The translations under genes and the position numbers were made by a program. A stretch of 9,174 nt of DNA from CAYLHB01 sp964383505. Its GTDB lineage: Bacteria; Patescibacteriota; Minisyncoccia; Phycocordibacterales; UBA12088. The notes under the pieces are model-generated. The model was given only the letters and a program-made list of their open reading frames with translations. It did no database searches and had not been told where the DNA came from. Below, piece by piece: positions 1-6,609 of this stretch; position 1 is the first letter of the stretch, and every line of letters starts with the position of its first letter. The DNA is taken from assembly GCA_964383505.1 (NCBI GenBank), contig CAYLHB010000025.1:1-9174 (forward strand), written 5' to 3'.

Positions 1-1093
1 AGAGCGCGAGCACAGGCACCTCGAGCTCGCGGGCGAGGGTTTTAAGCGAGCGCGATAGCTCGGTCACCTGCTGGACCAAACTGTCCTGTGCACGGCTTCC
101 CGTGGGTGTCATCATTTGGAGGTAATCGACGATGATGAGCCCCAAGCCATGCTCGCGCTTGAGGCGACGTGCGACAGAGCGCATTGCAAGGATGTTGTTT
201 GCTGGCTTGTCGTCTATGAAAATAGGTGCGTCGGAGAGCCGCTCCATACCCTCGCGAATACGCGCAAAGTCATCATCGTTGGTGAGTTTTCCCGTACGGA
301 GCTTCCACGCATCCACCCTCGATTCGCTCGCGAGCATGCGGTCGACGAGCTGCTGACTGCTCATTTCAAGCGAGAACACGCCCACGGATGTCTTGTGTTG
401 AATCGCAGTCTGTCGAGCGATATCGAGCGCGAGCGCAGTTTTACCCATTGAGGGGCGTGCGGCGAGGATGACGAGGTCGGAAGGTTGGAGGCCAGCGAGG
501 AGGTTGTCGAGGTCGCGAAAACCCGTGGGCACGCCACGGAGCTCGCCGGTCGATTTGTGGAGGCGGTCGAGCCGCTCCCATGCATCACCAAGCGAATCGC
601 CCATGGACACAAACTTATGAATGGAGGGGGCGTTGGTGACCTCGTACATGCGCTTTTCTGCGGAGTCGAGCACCTCTTCGAGCTCTCGCCCCTCCTCGTA
701 GCCGAGATCGGCGATGTGTTCCGCCGCCGTGATGAGCGCGCGGAGAGTTGCCGTCTTTTGCACGAGGTCTGCGTAGTGGGTGACGTTTGAGGTGGTTGGT
801 ACCGACGAGACCAGTTCCGCAAGGAAGCTCGAACCGCCGATGCGCTCGATGTTCTTCGTCGCCTTGAGCCTGCTTGCGACCGAGAGCATGTCGATGGGGT
901 CGCTCTTTTTGAAAAGCTCAAGCATCGCGGTGTACACCACGCGGTGCTTTTCCGCGTAGAAATGCTCACTCCGTATGAGGTCGGAGACGTCGTACATACA
1001 CTCGGGCTTAAGCATGATGGCTCCAAGAAGTGCGCGCTCAGCTTCCAGTGATTGTGGGGGAACGCGCACGAGCGAAGGTGATGATGTTGTCAT
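1..1093 (-). CDS. dnaB: Replicative DNA helicase DnaB, 5' portion (truncated by window edge)
   Basis: Hexameric 5'-3' helicase that unwinds DNA at the replication fork and contacts primase. Translating from ATG at 1093 gives 364 uninterrupted codons running off the left edge. Residues about 10-105 form the DnaB N-terminal domain, beginning VPPQSLEAERALLGAIML. A linker follows, then the RecA-like ATPase core from about residue 175. Visible core motifs are Walker A ARPSMGKT at 212-219 (K218), the SLEM segment with catalytic Glu E243, and Walker B LIIVD ending at D323, followed by YLQMM. The frame stops at VPVLAL, where the family continues with SQLSR, so the distal core and arginine finger are outside the window. 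No intein interrupts the visible part. The start is supported by an extended -10 box ending 6 nt upstream and by the usual family N-terminus. The gene is divergent from ung. Identification is near certain from motifs. Confidence 0.97.
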   Translation of the reverse strand, partial: MTTSSPSLVRVPPQSLEAERALLGAIMLKPECMYDVSDLIRSEHFYAEKHRVVYTAMLELFKKSDPIDMLSVASRLKATKNIERIGGSSFLAELVSSVPTTSNVTHYADLVQKTATLRALITAAEHIADLGYEEGRELEEVLDSAEKRMYEVTNAPSIHKFVSMGDSLGDAWERLDRLHKSTGELRGVPTGFRDLDNLLAGLQPSDLVILAARPSMGKTALALDIARQTAIQHKTSVGVFSLEMSSQQLVDRMLASESRVDAWKLRTGKLTNDDDFARIREGMERLSDAPIFIDDKPANNILAMRSVARRLKREHGLGLIIVDYLQMMTPTGSRAQDSLVQQVTELSRSLKTLARELEVPVLAL

Positions 1094-1099
1094 CTCTCA

Positions 1100-1108
1100 A
1101 TTCTACCA
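1100..1108 (-). promoter_or_regulatory. Extended -10 promoter of dnaB (leaderless)
   Basis: Read on the minus strand, TGG precedes the hexamer TAGAAT (1105 down to 1100). Six bases (TGAGAG) then separate it from the dnaB ATG at 1093. With the usual distance from -10 to +1, transcription would begin at the A of the start codon. There is no purine-rich ribosome binding site. No good -35 box sits at 17 nt; a TTGTCA is present but 24 nt away. That position instead holds one copy of the AATGCACGTT repeat. Confidence 0.6.
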
Positions 1109-1118
1109 TCCCGTAGGC

Positions 1119-1144
1119 AACGTGCATTTTGACAAACGTGCATT
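1119..1144. repeat. Two direct copies of AACGTGCATT upstream of the dnaB promoter
   Basis: The 10-mer AACGTGCATT occurs at 1119-1128 and again at 1135-1144, start to start 16 bp. The proximal copy covers the place where a -35 box of the dnaB promoter would lie. A 9-base match, AACGTGCAT, recurs at 5209-5217, in the equivalent region of the histidine kinase promoter but in the opposite orientation relative to transcription. The spacing suggests a paired protein-binding site for an activator or repressor, which is inference. Confidence 0.4.
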
Positions 1145-1417
1145 GCGTGTGTGTAGTAAGTGGATAAACAACTACCTTCCCGTTACCCATCAAGCAGAAC
1201 GATGTTCGTGGTGAGTGCAATTGATGGTACTAGTACCTCGATAGTACCCGCCCAATCCCGCACGCGTAGATGGTCGTTCAAAAAGGGAATGGATGTTGTC
1301 AACACATCCTAAGTCTCCGATGCAACATCTTAGCTTTAGCTACAAAGCGGAGTACCCCACCCCTTGATGTTTCTCACGAGCCACATTATCGATTATGCTT
1401 TGCGTATATCAAAATGG
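1145..1417. other. Non-coding dnaB-ung divergent region with small dyads
   Basis: No credible gene is seen on either strand. It holds a perfect 12-bp palindrome GGTACTAGTACC (1226-1237), whose right half TAGTACC is repeated at 1242-1248, 11 bp further on, or one helical turn. It also holds overlapping inverted repeats that could form alternative hairpins: GGATGT (1291-1296) with ACATCC (1304-1309), GATGTTG (1292-1298) with CAACATC (1323-1329), and CTAAG (1309-1313) with CTTAG (1329-1333). None is followed by a T tract, so none reads as an intrinsic terminator. An open frame of 60 codons at 1270-1452 runs into ung in another frame and looks spurious. Confidence 0.5.
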
Positions 1418-1426
1418 TGATAGAGT
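1418..1426 (+). promoter_or_regulatory. Extended -10 promoter of ung (leaderless)
   Basis: TGA followed by TAGAGT (1421-1426) forms an extended -10 element. Six bases (GTTTTG) then lead to GTG at 1433, which would be the first transcribed codon. A weak TTGCGT lies at 1400-1405 with a 15-nt spacer. No Shine-Dalgarno sequence is present. This placement is the reason for choosing GTG 1433 over TTG 1430. Confidence 0.5.
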
Positions 1427-1432
1427 GTTTTG

Positions 1433-2098
1433 GTGCAAACAGTGCAAATTGAGGAGAGCTGGCGACTGGCGTTTTTAGGTGAGTTTGAGAAAGAGTATTT
1501 TAGCTCACTCACTGCATTTGTGTGTGATGAGTACATGAAAGGGCAGGTGTATCCTCACCCTAAGGAGGTTTTTCGTGCATTCGAGCTTTGCCCGTTCACC
1601 AAGGTCAAGGTGGTGCTCTTGGGACAGGATCCGTATCATGGTGCGGGGCAGGCACACGGACTGTGTTTTTCAGTTCCCGAAGGTGTTCGCATTCCCCCCT
1701 CGCTTCAAAATATATTTCAGGAACTGAAAGACGATCTTGGTACCAATTCTCCGCAGACCGGTAACCTTGAGCGTTGGGCTCACCAAGGGGTGCTGCTTCT
1801 TAATGCGATACTCACCGTTCGTTCCGGTGCACCAGGGAGCCATCAAGGGAAGGGGTGGGAGACATTCACTGATCACGCCATACGCGCGCTTTCTTACGAG
1901 CGCATCGGTCTCGTGTTTCTGTTGTGGGGTAACTACGCGCGGGCGAAGCGCACACTGATAGATCCCTCGAAACACTTGGTGCTTGAAGCCGCGCACCCAT
2001 CGCCCTATAGTGCTCGGAGTGGTTTCTTCGGATGTAAACACTTCAGCAGGGCGAATGAGTACCTTGCGTCGCAAGGCACTGAGCCCATACTGTGGTAG
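1433..2098 (+). CDS. ung: Uracil-DNA glycosylase, family 1
   Basis: Cleaves the N-glycosidic bond of uracil in DNA, starting base excision repair of deaminated cytosine or misincorporated dUMP. The 221-residue product matches the family's usual 220-230. It carries the water-activating motif GQDPYHG (Asp at residue 66 from the GTG start), the uracil-stacking segment LCFSV, the Asn-containing LLLNAILTVR segment that binds the uracil ring (Asn about 124), and the leucine-loop motif HPSPYS with catalytic-region His about 188. The family commonly has HPSPLS, so Tyr replaces Leu in the motif position. The start is GTG at 1433 or TTG at 1430; the former sits 7 nt after the -10 box. Its last two codons, TGG TAG, double as the start of the dedA promoter. 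No other gene shares its transcript, apart from possible readthrough into dedA. Confidence 0.96.
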   Translation: MQTVQIEESWRLAFLGEFEKEYFSSLTAFVCDEYMKGQVYPHPKEVFRAFELCPFTKVKVVLLGQDPYHGAGQAHGLCFSVPEGVRIPPSLQNIFQELKDDLGTNSPQTGNLERWAHQGVLLLNAILTVRSGAPGSHQGKGWETFTDHAIRALSYERIGLVFLLWGNYARAKRTLIDPSKHLVLEAAHPSPYSARSGFFGCKHFSRANEYLASQGTEPILW

Positions 2099-2101
2099 TA
2101 T
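2093..2101 (+). promoter_or_regulatory. Extended -10 promoter of the dedA gene, embedded in the ung stop codon
   Basis: TGG TAGTAT (hexamer 2096-2101) is an extended -10 element whose TGGTAG is also the Trp-stop end of ung. Expected transcription start is near 2108, giving a leader of about 12 nt before ATG 2120, without a Shine-Dalgarno sequence. The same word TGGTAGTAT occurs on the minus strand as the carboxypeptidase promoter at 5143-5135, which strengthens the call. Confidence 0.45.
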
Positions 2102-2119
2102 GGTGCAACCTTACTCTGT

Positions 2120-2737
2120 ATGGAGCACCTGCTCGGCATCGACCTGGTATCATTTATTCGAGGTGCTGGGTACCTAGGTCTTGCGTTGGTGGTGTTCGCA
2201 GAGTCCGGACTTTTTTTCGGTTTCCTTTTCCCAGGTGATTCGCTCCTCTTTACTGCGGGTTTTCTTGCGTCGCAGGGTTACTTTTCAATAGGTATTCTTG
2301 TACCGCTCCTCTTTCTCTCAGCTATCTTGGGCGACCAGTTCGGATATGCATTTGGAAGGCGCGTGGGTCCCGCGCTCTTCAGACGCGAGGATTCTCGCTT
2401 CTTTAAACGTTCGCACCTAGAGCGCGCTCATGTATTTTATAAAGAGCATGGTGCCTCGACCATCGTGCTGGCTCGCTTTGTACCGGTGGTGCGCACGTTT
2501 GCACCAATTGTGGCTGGCGCAAGTCGAATGCACTACGGCACCTTTCTCATCTACAATCTACTTGGTGGGGTACCTTGGGCGGTTGGGCTTACCCTAGCGG
2601 GCTATGTGTTCGGGAACATCATCCCAAATCCGGACCACTATGTGTTACCCGTGGTGCTTGTGATTATCGTGCTCTCTATGCTTCCTGCGCTGTACAAAAC
2701 ACACAAAATTCGAAAGAAAACTAGAGAGTTTCAATGA
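2120..2737 (+). CDS. DedA-family (SNARE-associated/VTT domain) membrane protein
   Basis: Integral membrane protein of 205 residues, the usual DedA length. Family members include undecaprenyl-phosphate and phospholipid translocases that recycle lipid carriers across the cytoplasmic membrane; the substrate here cannot be told from sequence. Visible family motifs are E28 before the re-entrant segment FFGFLFPGD (residues 32-40), the GD at 71-72 with GYxxGR at 75-80, and the conserved basic segment ARFVPVVRTFAP (118-129, R119 and R125) followed by G133. A final membrane span lies at about 174-192, ending in a lysine/arginine-rich tail, which predicts a cytoplasmic C-terminus. The start is the first ATG after an in-frame stop at 2096-2098; no alternative ATG, GTG or TTG lies between them. 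It lies 21 nt after ung and overlaps the end of pyk tail to tail by 17 bp. Confidence 0.9.
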   Translation: MEHLLGIDLVSFIRGAGYLGLALVVFAESGLFFGFLFPGDSLLFTAGFLASQGYFSIGILVPLLFLSAILGDQFGYAFGRRVGPALFRREDSRFFKRSHLERAHVFYKEHGASTIVLARFVPVVRTFAPIVAGASRMHYGTFLIYNLLGGVPWAVGLTLAGYVFGNIIPNPDHYVLPVVLVIIVLSMLPALYKTHKIRKKTREFQ

Positions 2738-4148
2738 GGAGCATGTTGGTGGGACCCGGTTTTCCAAGCGGCAATCCCGCACCAAGCACAAACGTATCAC
2801 CTTTTGTACCGAGTTTGAATGCACGAAGTGCAGAGCGAGCGTGGGCGAGCGCCTCTTTAGTGGTCGTAACGATGGGTGCTTCAACTGGTATGCACCCGAA
2901 GGTGAGAAGTGATTGGAAGTACGTCTTCTTGTTGGGGGTGAGGACTATAATTGGGCGACGCGGTCTATGACGAGCGACGAGGCGTCCAGTGTGTCCGCTC
3001 TCGGACAGCGCGACGATGGCACATGCTGAAGTTGAGCGGCTCACGCGGGCTATAGCGGCGGTGATGGCATCCATCGCGTTTCGTACGGGCCACGCTCGAC
3101 CTGCACATTGTTCGTCATAGAATACACTTTCTTCTACGCGTTTCGCGATACGTCGCATGATCCCTACGGCGAGTGCGGGGTGGTCACCCACGGCCGTCTC
3201 GTCGGAGAGCATCACCGCATCGGTACCGTCGAGTATCGCATTAGCAACATCGTTCACCTCGGCGCGTGTTGGTGTCTCCTCGTGCTTCATTGAATCGAGC
3301 ATTTGGGTTGCGGTGATAACCGGCTTGCCTGTGCGATTGGCGATAGTGATGATTTGCTTTTGTGCGAGTGGCACATCTTCGCGCGGAATTTCTATCGCAA
3401 GGTCGCCACGCGCCACCATAACGGCGTCCGCCGCCTCAACGATCGCTTCAAGTCGTTCCATCGCCTGGACTGTCTCGATCTTCGCCACAATGTTAATGTT
3501 CGGGGCACGATCCTTAAGGATTTTTCGGAGATCGGTGATATCTTTCTCATGTCGTACGAACGAGAGGGTGATGAAGTCGACGTTCTGTTCCACGCAAAAC
3601 GCAACATCCTTCCTGTCCTTTGCGGTAAGAGTGGGTATCGAAAGTGAAGCACCGGGAACATTTACACCTCGTCGACTTCGTATCATTCCTCCAACCTCCA
3701 CCACGGTGCGTATGTCGGTATCGTGTGCCACGGAAAGCACACGCAATACGAGACGACCGTCGTTGAGCATGATGCGGGTTCCGACCCCCACCTCAAGGGG
3801 TAGTTTTTCGTAGTTTACACTTACTATGCTCTGCGTGCCCTCAACCTTATTGGTGGTGAGCGTAAACTTGACACCCTTTTCAAGCGTTACATGGCCTCCG
3901 ATAAAATCCCCGATGCGGATTTTCGGTCCACCCATATCGGCAAGTATGGCAACCGGGATGCCGAGACGAGCACTCTCGGAACGAATTTGGGAGATGAGTG
4001 CGCCATGGCTCTCGTGGTCGCCGTGGGAAAAATTGAGACGTGCCACGTTCATTCCAGCTTTCATAAGTTCTCCTATCGTGCTTGAATCTGAACTCGAGGG
4101 ACCTAGGGTGGCGACGACCTTCGTCTTGCTTGTGTGGGTATGTTTCAT
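2721..4148 (-). CDS. pyk: Pyruvate kinase
   Basis: Transfers phosphate from phosphoenolpyruvate to ADP, the last ATP-forming step of glycolysis, in the cytoplasm. The 475 residues match bacterial type I enzymes of about 470. The N-terminus TKVVATLGPSS and AGMNVARLNFSHG (R37, N39, S41, H42) form the start of the barrel domain. DMGGPKIR is at 71-78, and the mobile B domain spans about 81-175. The barrel then resumes with SFVR, IVAKIET (catalytic-region K223, metal ligand E225), ARGDLAIEIP (D249) and the signature TATQMLDSM (279-287). Domain C, from about 355 to the end, carries the allosteric region and is complete. The family usually has Gly where this has Ala in GDLAIE. The C-terminus ends a few residues after the final strand and overlaps dedA. 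ATG 4148 gives the standard N-terminus. It lies 89 nt downstream of the carboxypeptidase on the same strand, so cotranscription is possible. Confidence 0.97.
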   Translation of the reverse strand: MKHTHTSKTKVVATLGPSSSDSSTIGELMKAGMNVARLNFSHGDHESHGALISQIRSESARLGIPVAILADMGGPKIRIGDFIGGHVTLEKGVKFTLTTNKVEGTQSIVSVNYEKLPLEVGVGTRIMLNDGRLVLRVLSVAHDTDIRTVVEVGGMIRSRRGVNVPGASLSIPTLTAKDRKDVAFCVEQNVDFITLSFVRHEKDITDLRKILKDRAPNINIVAKIETVQAMERLEAIVEAADAVMVARGDLAIEIPREDVPLAQKQIITIANRTGKPVITATQMLDSMKHEETPTRAEVNDVANAILDGTDAVMLSDETAVGDHPALAVGIMRRIAKRVEESVFYDEQCAGRAWPVRNAMDAITAAIARVSRSTSACAIVALSESGHTGRLVARHRPRRPIIVLTPNKKTYFQSLLTFGCIPVEAPIVTTTKEALAHARSALRAFKLGTKGDTFVLGAGLPLGKPGPTNMLLIETL

Positions 4149-4159
4149 AGTGAGTCTAT

Positions 4160-4165
4160 GGTATA
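4160..4165 (-). promoter_or_regulatory. Weak -10 candidate for pyk
   Basis: Read on the minus strand, TATACC lies 11 nt before the pyk ATG; TAGACT (4158-4153) lies 4 nt before it. Neither has the clear 6-7 nt spacing seen for other genes here. There is no Shine-Dalgarno sequence. Pyk may use a short leader, or be read from the carboxypeptidase promoter. Confidence 0.25.
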
Positions 4166-4237
4166 TCGCACTTCATACCTGCTCGCAACATGTAGTTGTG
4201 GGTAGCGCGTCCACTGAGTCGCTAGGCACTCGCTGTG

Positions 4238-5128
4238 CTATTCAAATAAGTTTGGGATGTATTTATCAATTTCACGTTGCTCCATGTCGTAGAAGTACCG
4301 TTCCTCGTCATGGAGATCGTCGGCAAGGTTGGTTCCGACAAAGCGCCAGTGCCACGGTTCAAAAATGTAGTACTGGTTGTTTGGTGGGTAGGACAAGACA
4401 AATCCAAAGCGATGCGCGTTGTTCATAAGCCACACATAGGCATCACTCTCCTCAAATCCCGTCAAGGTCGCCCCCACGTCGTCGGTGGTGAAATCCACCG
4501 TGGTACCCAACTGGTGTTCCGAGTACCCTTGATCTGCTGAAAACTGGTTTGACCCAGTACCGTAGCGCACGGAGTAGTTGCTTTTAAGCGTTGCCTGCTC
4601 ATCAAACGAGCGATAGCCGGAGAGCACTTTCAGCTGCACCCCGTTTTCTTTTGCGCTGCGCAATAACTTTTTTAGAAACGGCCACATGAGTGCATGTACG
4701 GAGACTTGCTTCCCATCTATGTAATCGTACTCCTCATCAATGATGAGTAAGTCGTCTGGAATGTAATGCTCGTTCAAAAAGTACACCCGCGAGTATTTCT
4801 GTAGCAATTGAGGGTCGGTTTTCTGAAGACGCTCAAGTTCCTCGACCGTTCCACGTATGCGCCCCACCGTCCGGTCGAATCCACCGACTTCTTCTTCAAG
4901 TTCATCAACACGTCGCTCCATTCGATAGAGCTGATCGGAGAGTCGCACCAGTTCTCCCCCATGTATGAGTGTAGTGGTAGCCAGATCTTGTGTGAGTGAA
5001 TCAAGTTTGGTACGCAGTTCCACTTGCGCGTACTCATGCACGCCCGATGTACGCACGAAACTCCAATAAAGATAGCTGGTGGCAAGCGTGAGTAGCGTGC
5101 ACCACACAAGTATGATTGCTCTGACCAT
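4238..5128 (-). CDS. Membrane-anchored VanY/M15-type D-alanyl-D-alanine carboxypeptidase
   Basis: Predicted zinc peptidase that removes the terminal D-Ala from peptidoglycan stem peptides outside the membrane. From ATG 5128 it is 296 residues. One N-terminal membrane span (about 3-24) lacks an obvious cleavage site, so it acts as an anchor. A heptad-like, Glu/Arg/Leu-rich stretch at about 32-103 suggests a coiled-coil stalk. The catalytic M15 domain follows from about 115, with SGYRSFDEQ (170-178), the zinc motif SEHQLGTTVDF (ligands H205 and D212) and EPWHWRF (catalytic E257, third ligand H260). All key residues are intact. GTG 5134 would add two residues, but ATG 5128 is exactly 7 nt after the -10 box. 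It is divergent from a histidine kinase, which might sense the envelope; this is inference. It could be D,D- or L,D-specific, though M15B motifs favour D,D. Confidence 0.92.
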   Translation of the reverse strand: MVRAIILVWCTLLTLATSYLYWSFVRTSGVHEYAQVELRTKLDSLTQDLATTTLIHGGELVRLSDQLYRMERRVDELEEEVGGFDRTVGRIRGTVEELERLQKTDPQLLQKYSRVYFLNEHYIPDDLLIIDEEYDYIDGKQVSVHALMWPFLKKLLRSAKENGVQLKVLSGYRSFDEQATLKSNYSVRYGTGSNQFSADQGYSEHQLGTTVDFTTDDVGATLTGFEESDAYVWLMNNAHRFGFVLSYPPNNQYYIFEPWHWRFVGTNLADDLHDEERYFYDMEQREIDKYIPNLFE

Positions 5129-5134
5129 ATTCAC

Positions 5135-5143
5135 ATACTACCA
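5135..5143 (-). promoter_or_regulatory. Extended -10 promoter of the carboxypeptidase (leaderless)
   Basis: On the minus strand TGG TAGTAT (hexamer 5140 to 5135) is followed by GTGAAT and then ATG at 5128. The predicted first transcribed base is therefore the A of ATG. This nine-base element is identical to the one before dedA. Confidence 0.6.
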
Positions 5144-5169
5144 CGAGCAAAACGGTAATAATGTGTGAG

Positions 5170-5184
5170 AGCGTACGCTTAAGC
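5170..5184. promoter_or_regulatory. Overlapping palindromes between divergent promoters (possible operator)
   Basis: The perfect palindromes AGCGTACGCT (5170-5179) and GCTTAAGC (5177-5184) overlap by three bases. They sit in the 83 bp between the carboxypeptidase and histidine kinase promoter elements. Location and symmetry suggest a shared protein-binding site, but short palindromes also arise by chance. Confidence 0.3.
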
Positions 5185-5226
5185 CAAGCACTTTCTCTAA
5201 TGCCCTATAACGTGCATCAAGACACG

Positions 5227-5235
5227 TGGTATACT
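5227..5235 (+). promoter_or_regulatory. Extended -10 promoter of the histidine kinase (leaderless)
   Basis: TGG TATACT (hexamer 5230-5235) is the best -10 match in the window. It is followed by six bases (TGCAGA) and then ATG 5242. Upstream, AACGTGCAT (5209-5217) repeats the word found beside the dnaB promoter. No -35 box or Shine-Dalgarno sequence is visible. Confidence 0.65.
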
Positions 5236-5241
5236 TGCAGA

Positions 5242-6576
5242 ATGGACAAGAGGAGCTTGTCTGCTTTTGGGTCTTTTGCACACGTAGCTGTTGTTGTGTC
5301 CCCACTCGTACTTGTCGGGGTCTTTTTGCGTTTCGGCACCGACTGGTATGTACGTCGACTTACACAAAAGCAAGTTTCGACACAGGCGACGATAGACGCG
5401 CTTTCTGATGCGGTGTTCTTTTCTTTGCTTGTGGCGGGTGTCGCGTGTGCGATACTTGTGTATGTGCGTGCAACGCTACGACAGCGTACACGGGTGATGG
5501 CAGAAGAGGTGACACAGGACATAGCGTTCTCACGTGAGCAGTTTAAGCAATTTTATGAAATGAGTCCGGTACCGTACCTGCTGGTAACACCACTCGGCAT
5601 TATCGACCGCCCGAACAAGGCGGCGTTGCGTTTTTTCGCTACAACCCCCCAAGTACTTATTGGGTCGTCTTTTACCACACGTATCGTCGAACGCGAGGAG
5701 CGTCCTTTTGTGAACATCCTCATGGAGCGATTACGACGGCGAGTTCCTGTGGAACGTATGGAAATCCAGTTAACCTCTGATGATGGGGTGGTGCATTGGG
5801 CGCTCATGTCAATCGGGTTTTTACGCACCGACTACTCCAAGCACCATACGGGACTTGTGACCCTCGTAGACATTACGGAGCAGAAGGAGCTCGATAGAAT
5901 GAAAACGGAGTTTACCTCGCTCGCGAGCCACCAGCTCCGATCCCCACTCTCAACCATTCGTTGGTACATCGACTTCTTGCGTGCTCGACACGCGGATGAA
6001 CTATCACCGGTCGTTTCAGAGTATCTCGGGTATATGCATGAGCGAAACCAGCAAATGATTGATATCGTAAACACACTCCTTAATCTCTCGCGGATTGAGA
6101 TGGGTCGCATAAAAGTGGATAAGACTGAGAGCGATGTTGCGCTCATCGTGCAGGACGTGTTCCGAGAAATCACGCGCACCGCTGAATTAAGTGGTGTGAC
6201 GCTTGAGGTTCGTATGGAAGGTGACACAAGACTCACTACAGATGCCGCGCTTGTGCGCATTGTACTCCAAAATCTCGTGAGCAACGGTGTTCGTTACAGT
6301 AAAGAAGGGGGTGTGGTTACCATCACTGGTCTGCGTGGGCCAAAGACCTTCACGTTCGTGGTTGCCGACACCGGTGTAGGTATTCCACTAGGCGAACAGT
6401 CAAAGATTTTTGGAAAGCTCTATCGGGCCACCAACGCAAAGCAGCTTCGCACGGACGGCAACGGTCTTGGGCTCTACATGAGTAAAGCCCTCACCGAAGC
6501 CTTGGGAGGAAGTATTACGTTTTCCAGCACCGAGGGGAGGGGCACTACATTCACAGTAGTTTTGCCCCTTTGGTAG
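5242..6576 (+). CDS. Membrane PAS-domain sensor histidine kinase
   Basis: Two-component sensor that autophosphorylates on His and passes phosphate to a response regulator. The 444-residue product starts at ATG 5242; a 27-residue longer frame from 5161 is rejected because the promoter lies inside it. Membrane spans at about 11-31 and 56-78 enclose only about 25 external residues, too few for a large ligand domain, so sensing may occur in the membrane or through the cytoplasmic PAS domain (about 101-215). No HAMP motif is evident. The HisKA domain carries ASHQLRSPLS with H230. The ATPase domain has the N box NLVSNGVRYS (N344, N348), G1 DTGVG (376-380), the F box IFGKLYR, and G2 DGNGLGL (405-411). 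Gln follows the phospho-His where Glu is usual. The regulator gene begins 33 nt downstream with its own promoter and is the likely partner. Confidence 0.93.
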   Translation: MDKRSLSAFGSFAHVAVVVSPLVLVGVFLRFGTDWYVRRLTQKQVSTQATIDALSDAVFFSLLVAGVACAILVYVRATLRQRTRVMAEEVTQDIAFSREQFKQFYEMSPVPYLLVTPLGIIDRPNKAALRFFATTPQVLIGSSFTTRIVEREERPFVNILMERLRRRVPVERMEIQLTSDDGVVHWALMSIGFLRTDYSKHHTGLVTLVDITEQKELDRMKTEFTSLASHQLRSPLSTIRWYIDFLRARHADELSPVVSEYLGYMHERNQQMIDIVNTLLNLSRIEMGRIKVDKTESDVALIVQDVFREITRTAELSGVTLEVRMEGDTRLTTDAALVRIVLQNLVSNGVRYSKEGGVVTITGLRGPKTFTFVVADTGVGIPLGEQSKIFGKLYRATNAKQLRTDGNGLGLYMSKALTEALGGSITFSSTEGRGTTFTVVLPLW

Positions 6577-6596
6577 CATGGCGCAAAGCACTTGTG

Positions 6597-6602
6597 TATA
6601 CT
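6597..6602 (+). promoter_or_regulatory. -10 promoter of the response regulator (leaderless)
   Basis: TATACT (6597-6602) lies in the 33-nt gap after the kinase stop. It is followed by seven bases (GAGCCAT) and ATG 6610. The arrangement implies a leaderless message separate from the kinase transcript. It also rules out an upstream in-frame ATG at 6592, which would precede the promoter. Confidence 0.55.
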
Positions 6603-6609
6603 GAGCCAT

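Noticed and set aside
361..1026. Open frame of 221 codons on the minus strand and others on the plus strand within 116-790
   Set aside because: They overlap dnaB in other frames. The dnaB frame has all helicase motifs, while these give Ser/Arg-rich sequences with no family resemblance.
1270..1452. 60-codon open frame before ung
   Set aside because: It contains the inferred ung promoter and overlaps the ung start in another frame, has no promoter spacing of its own and no recognisable features.
3157..3813. 218-codon open frame on the plus strand across pyk
   Set aside because: Antisense shadow of pyk, whose complete motif set shows the minus strand is coding.
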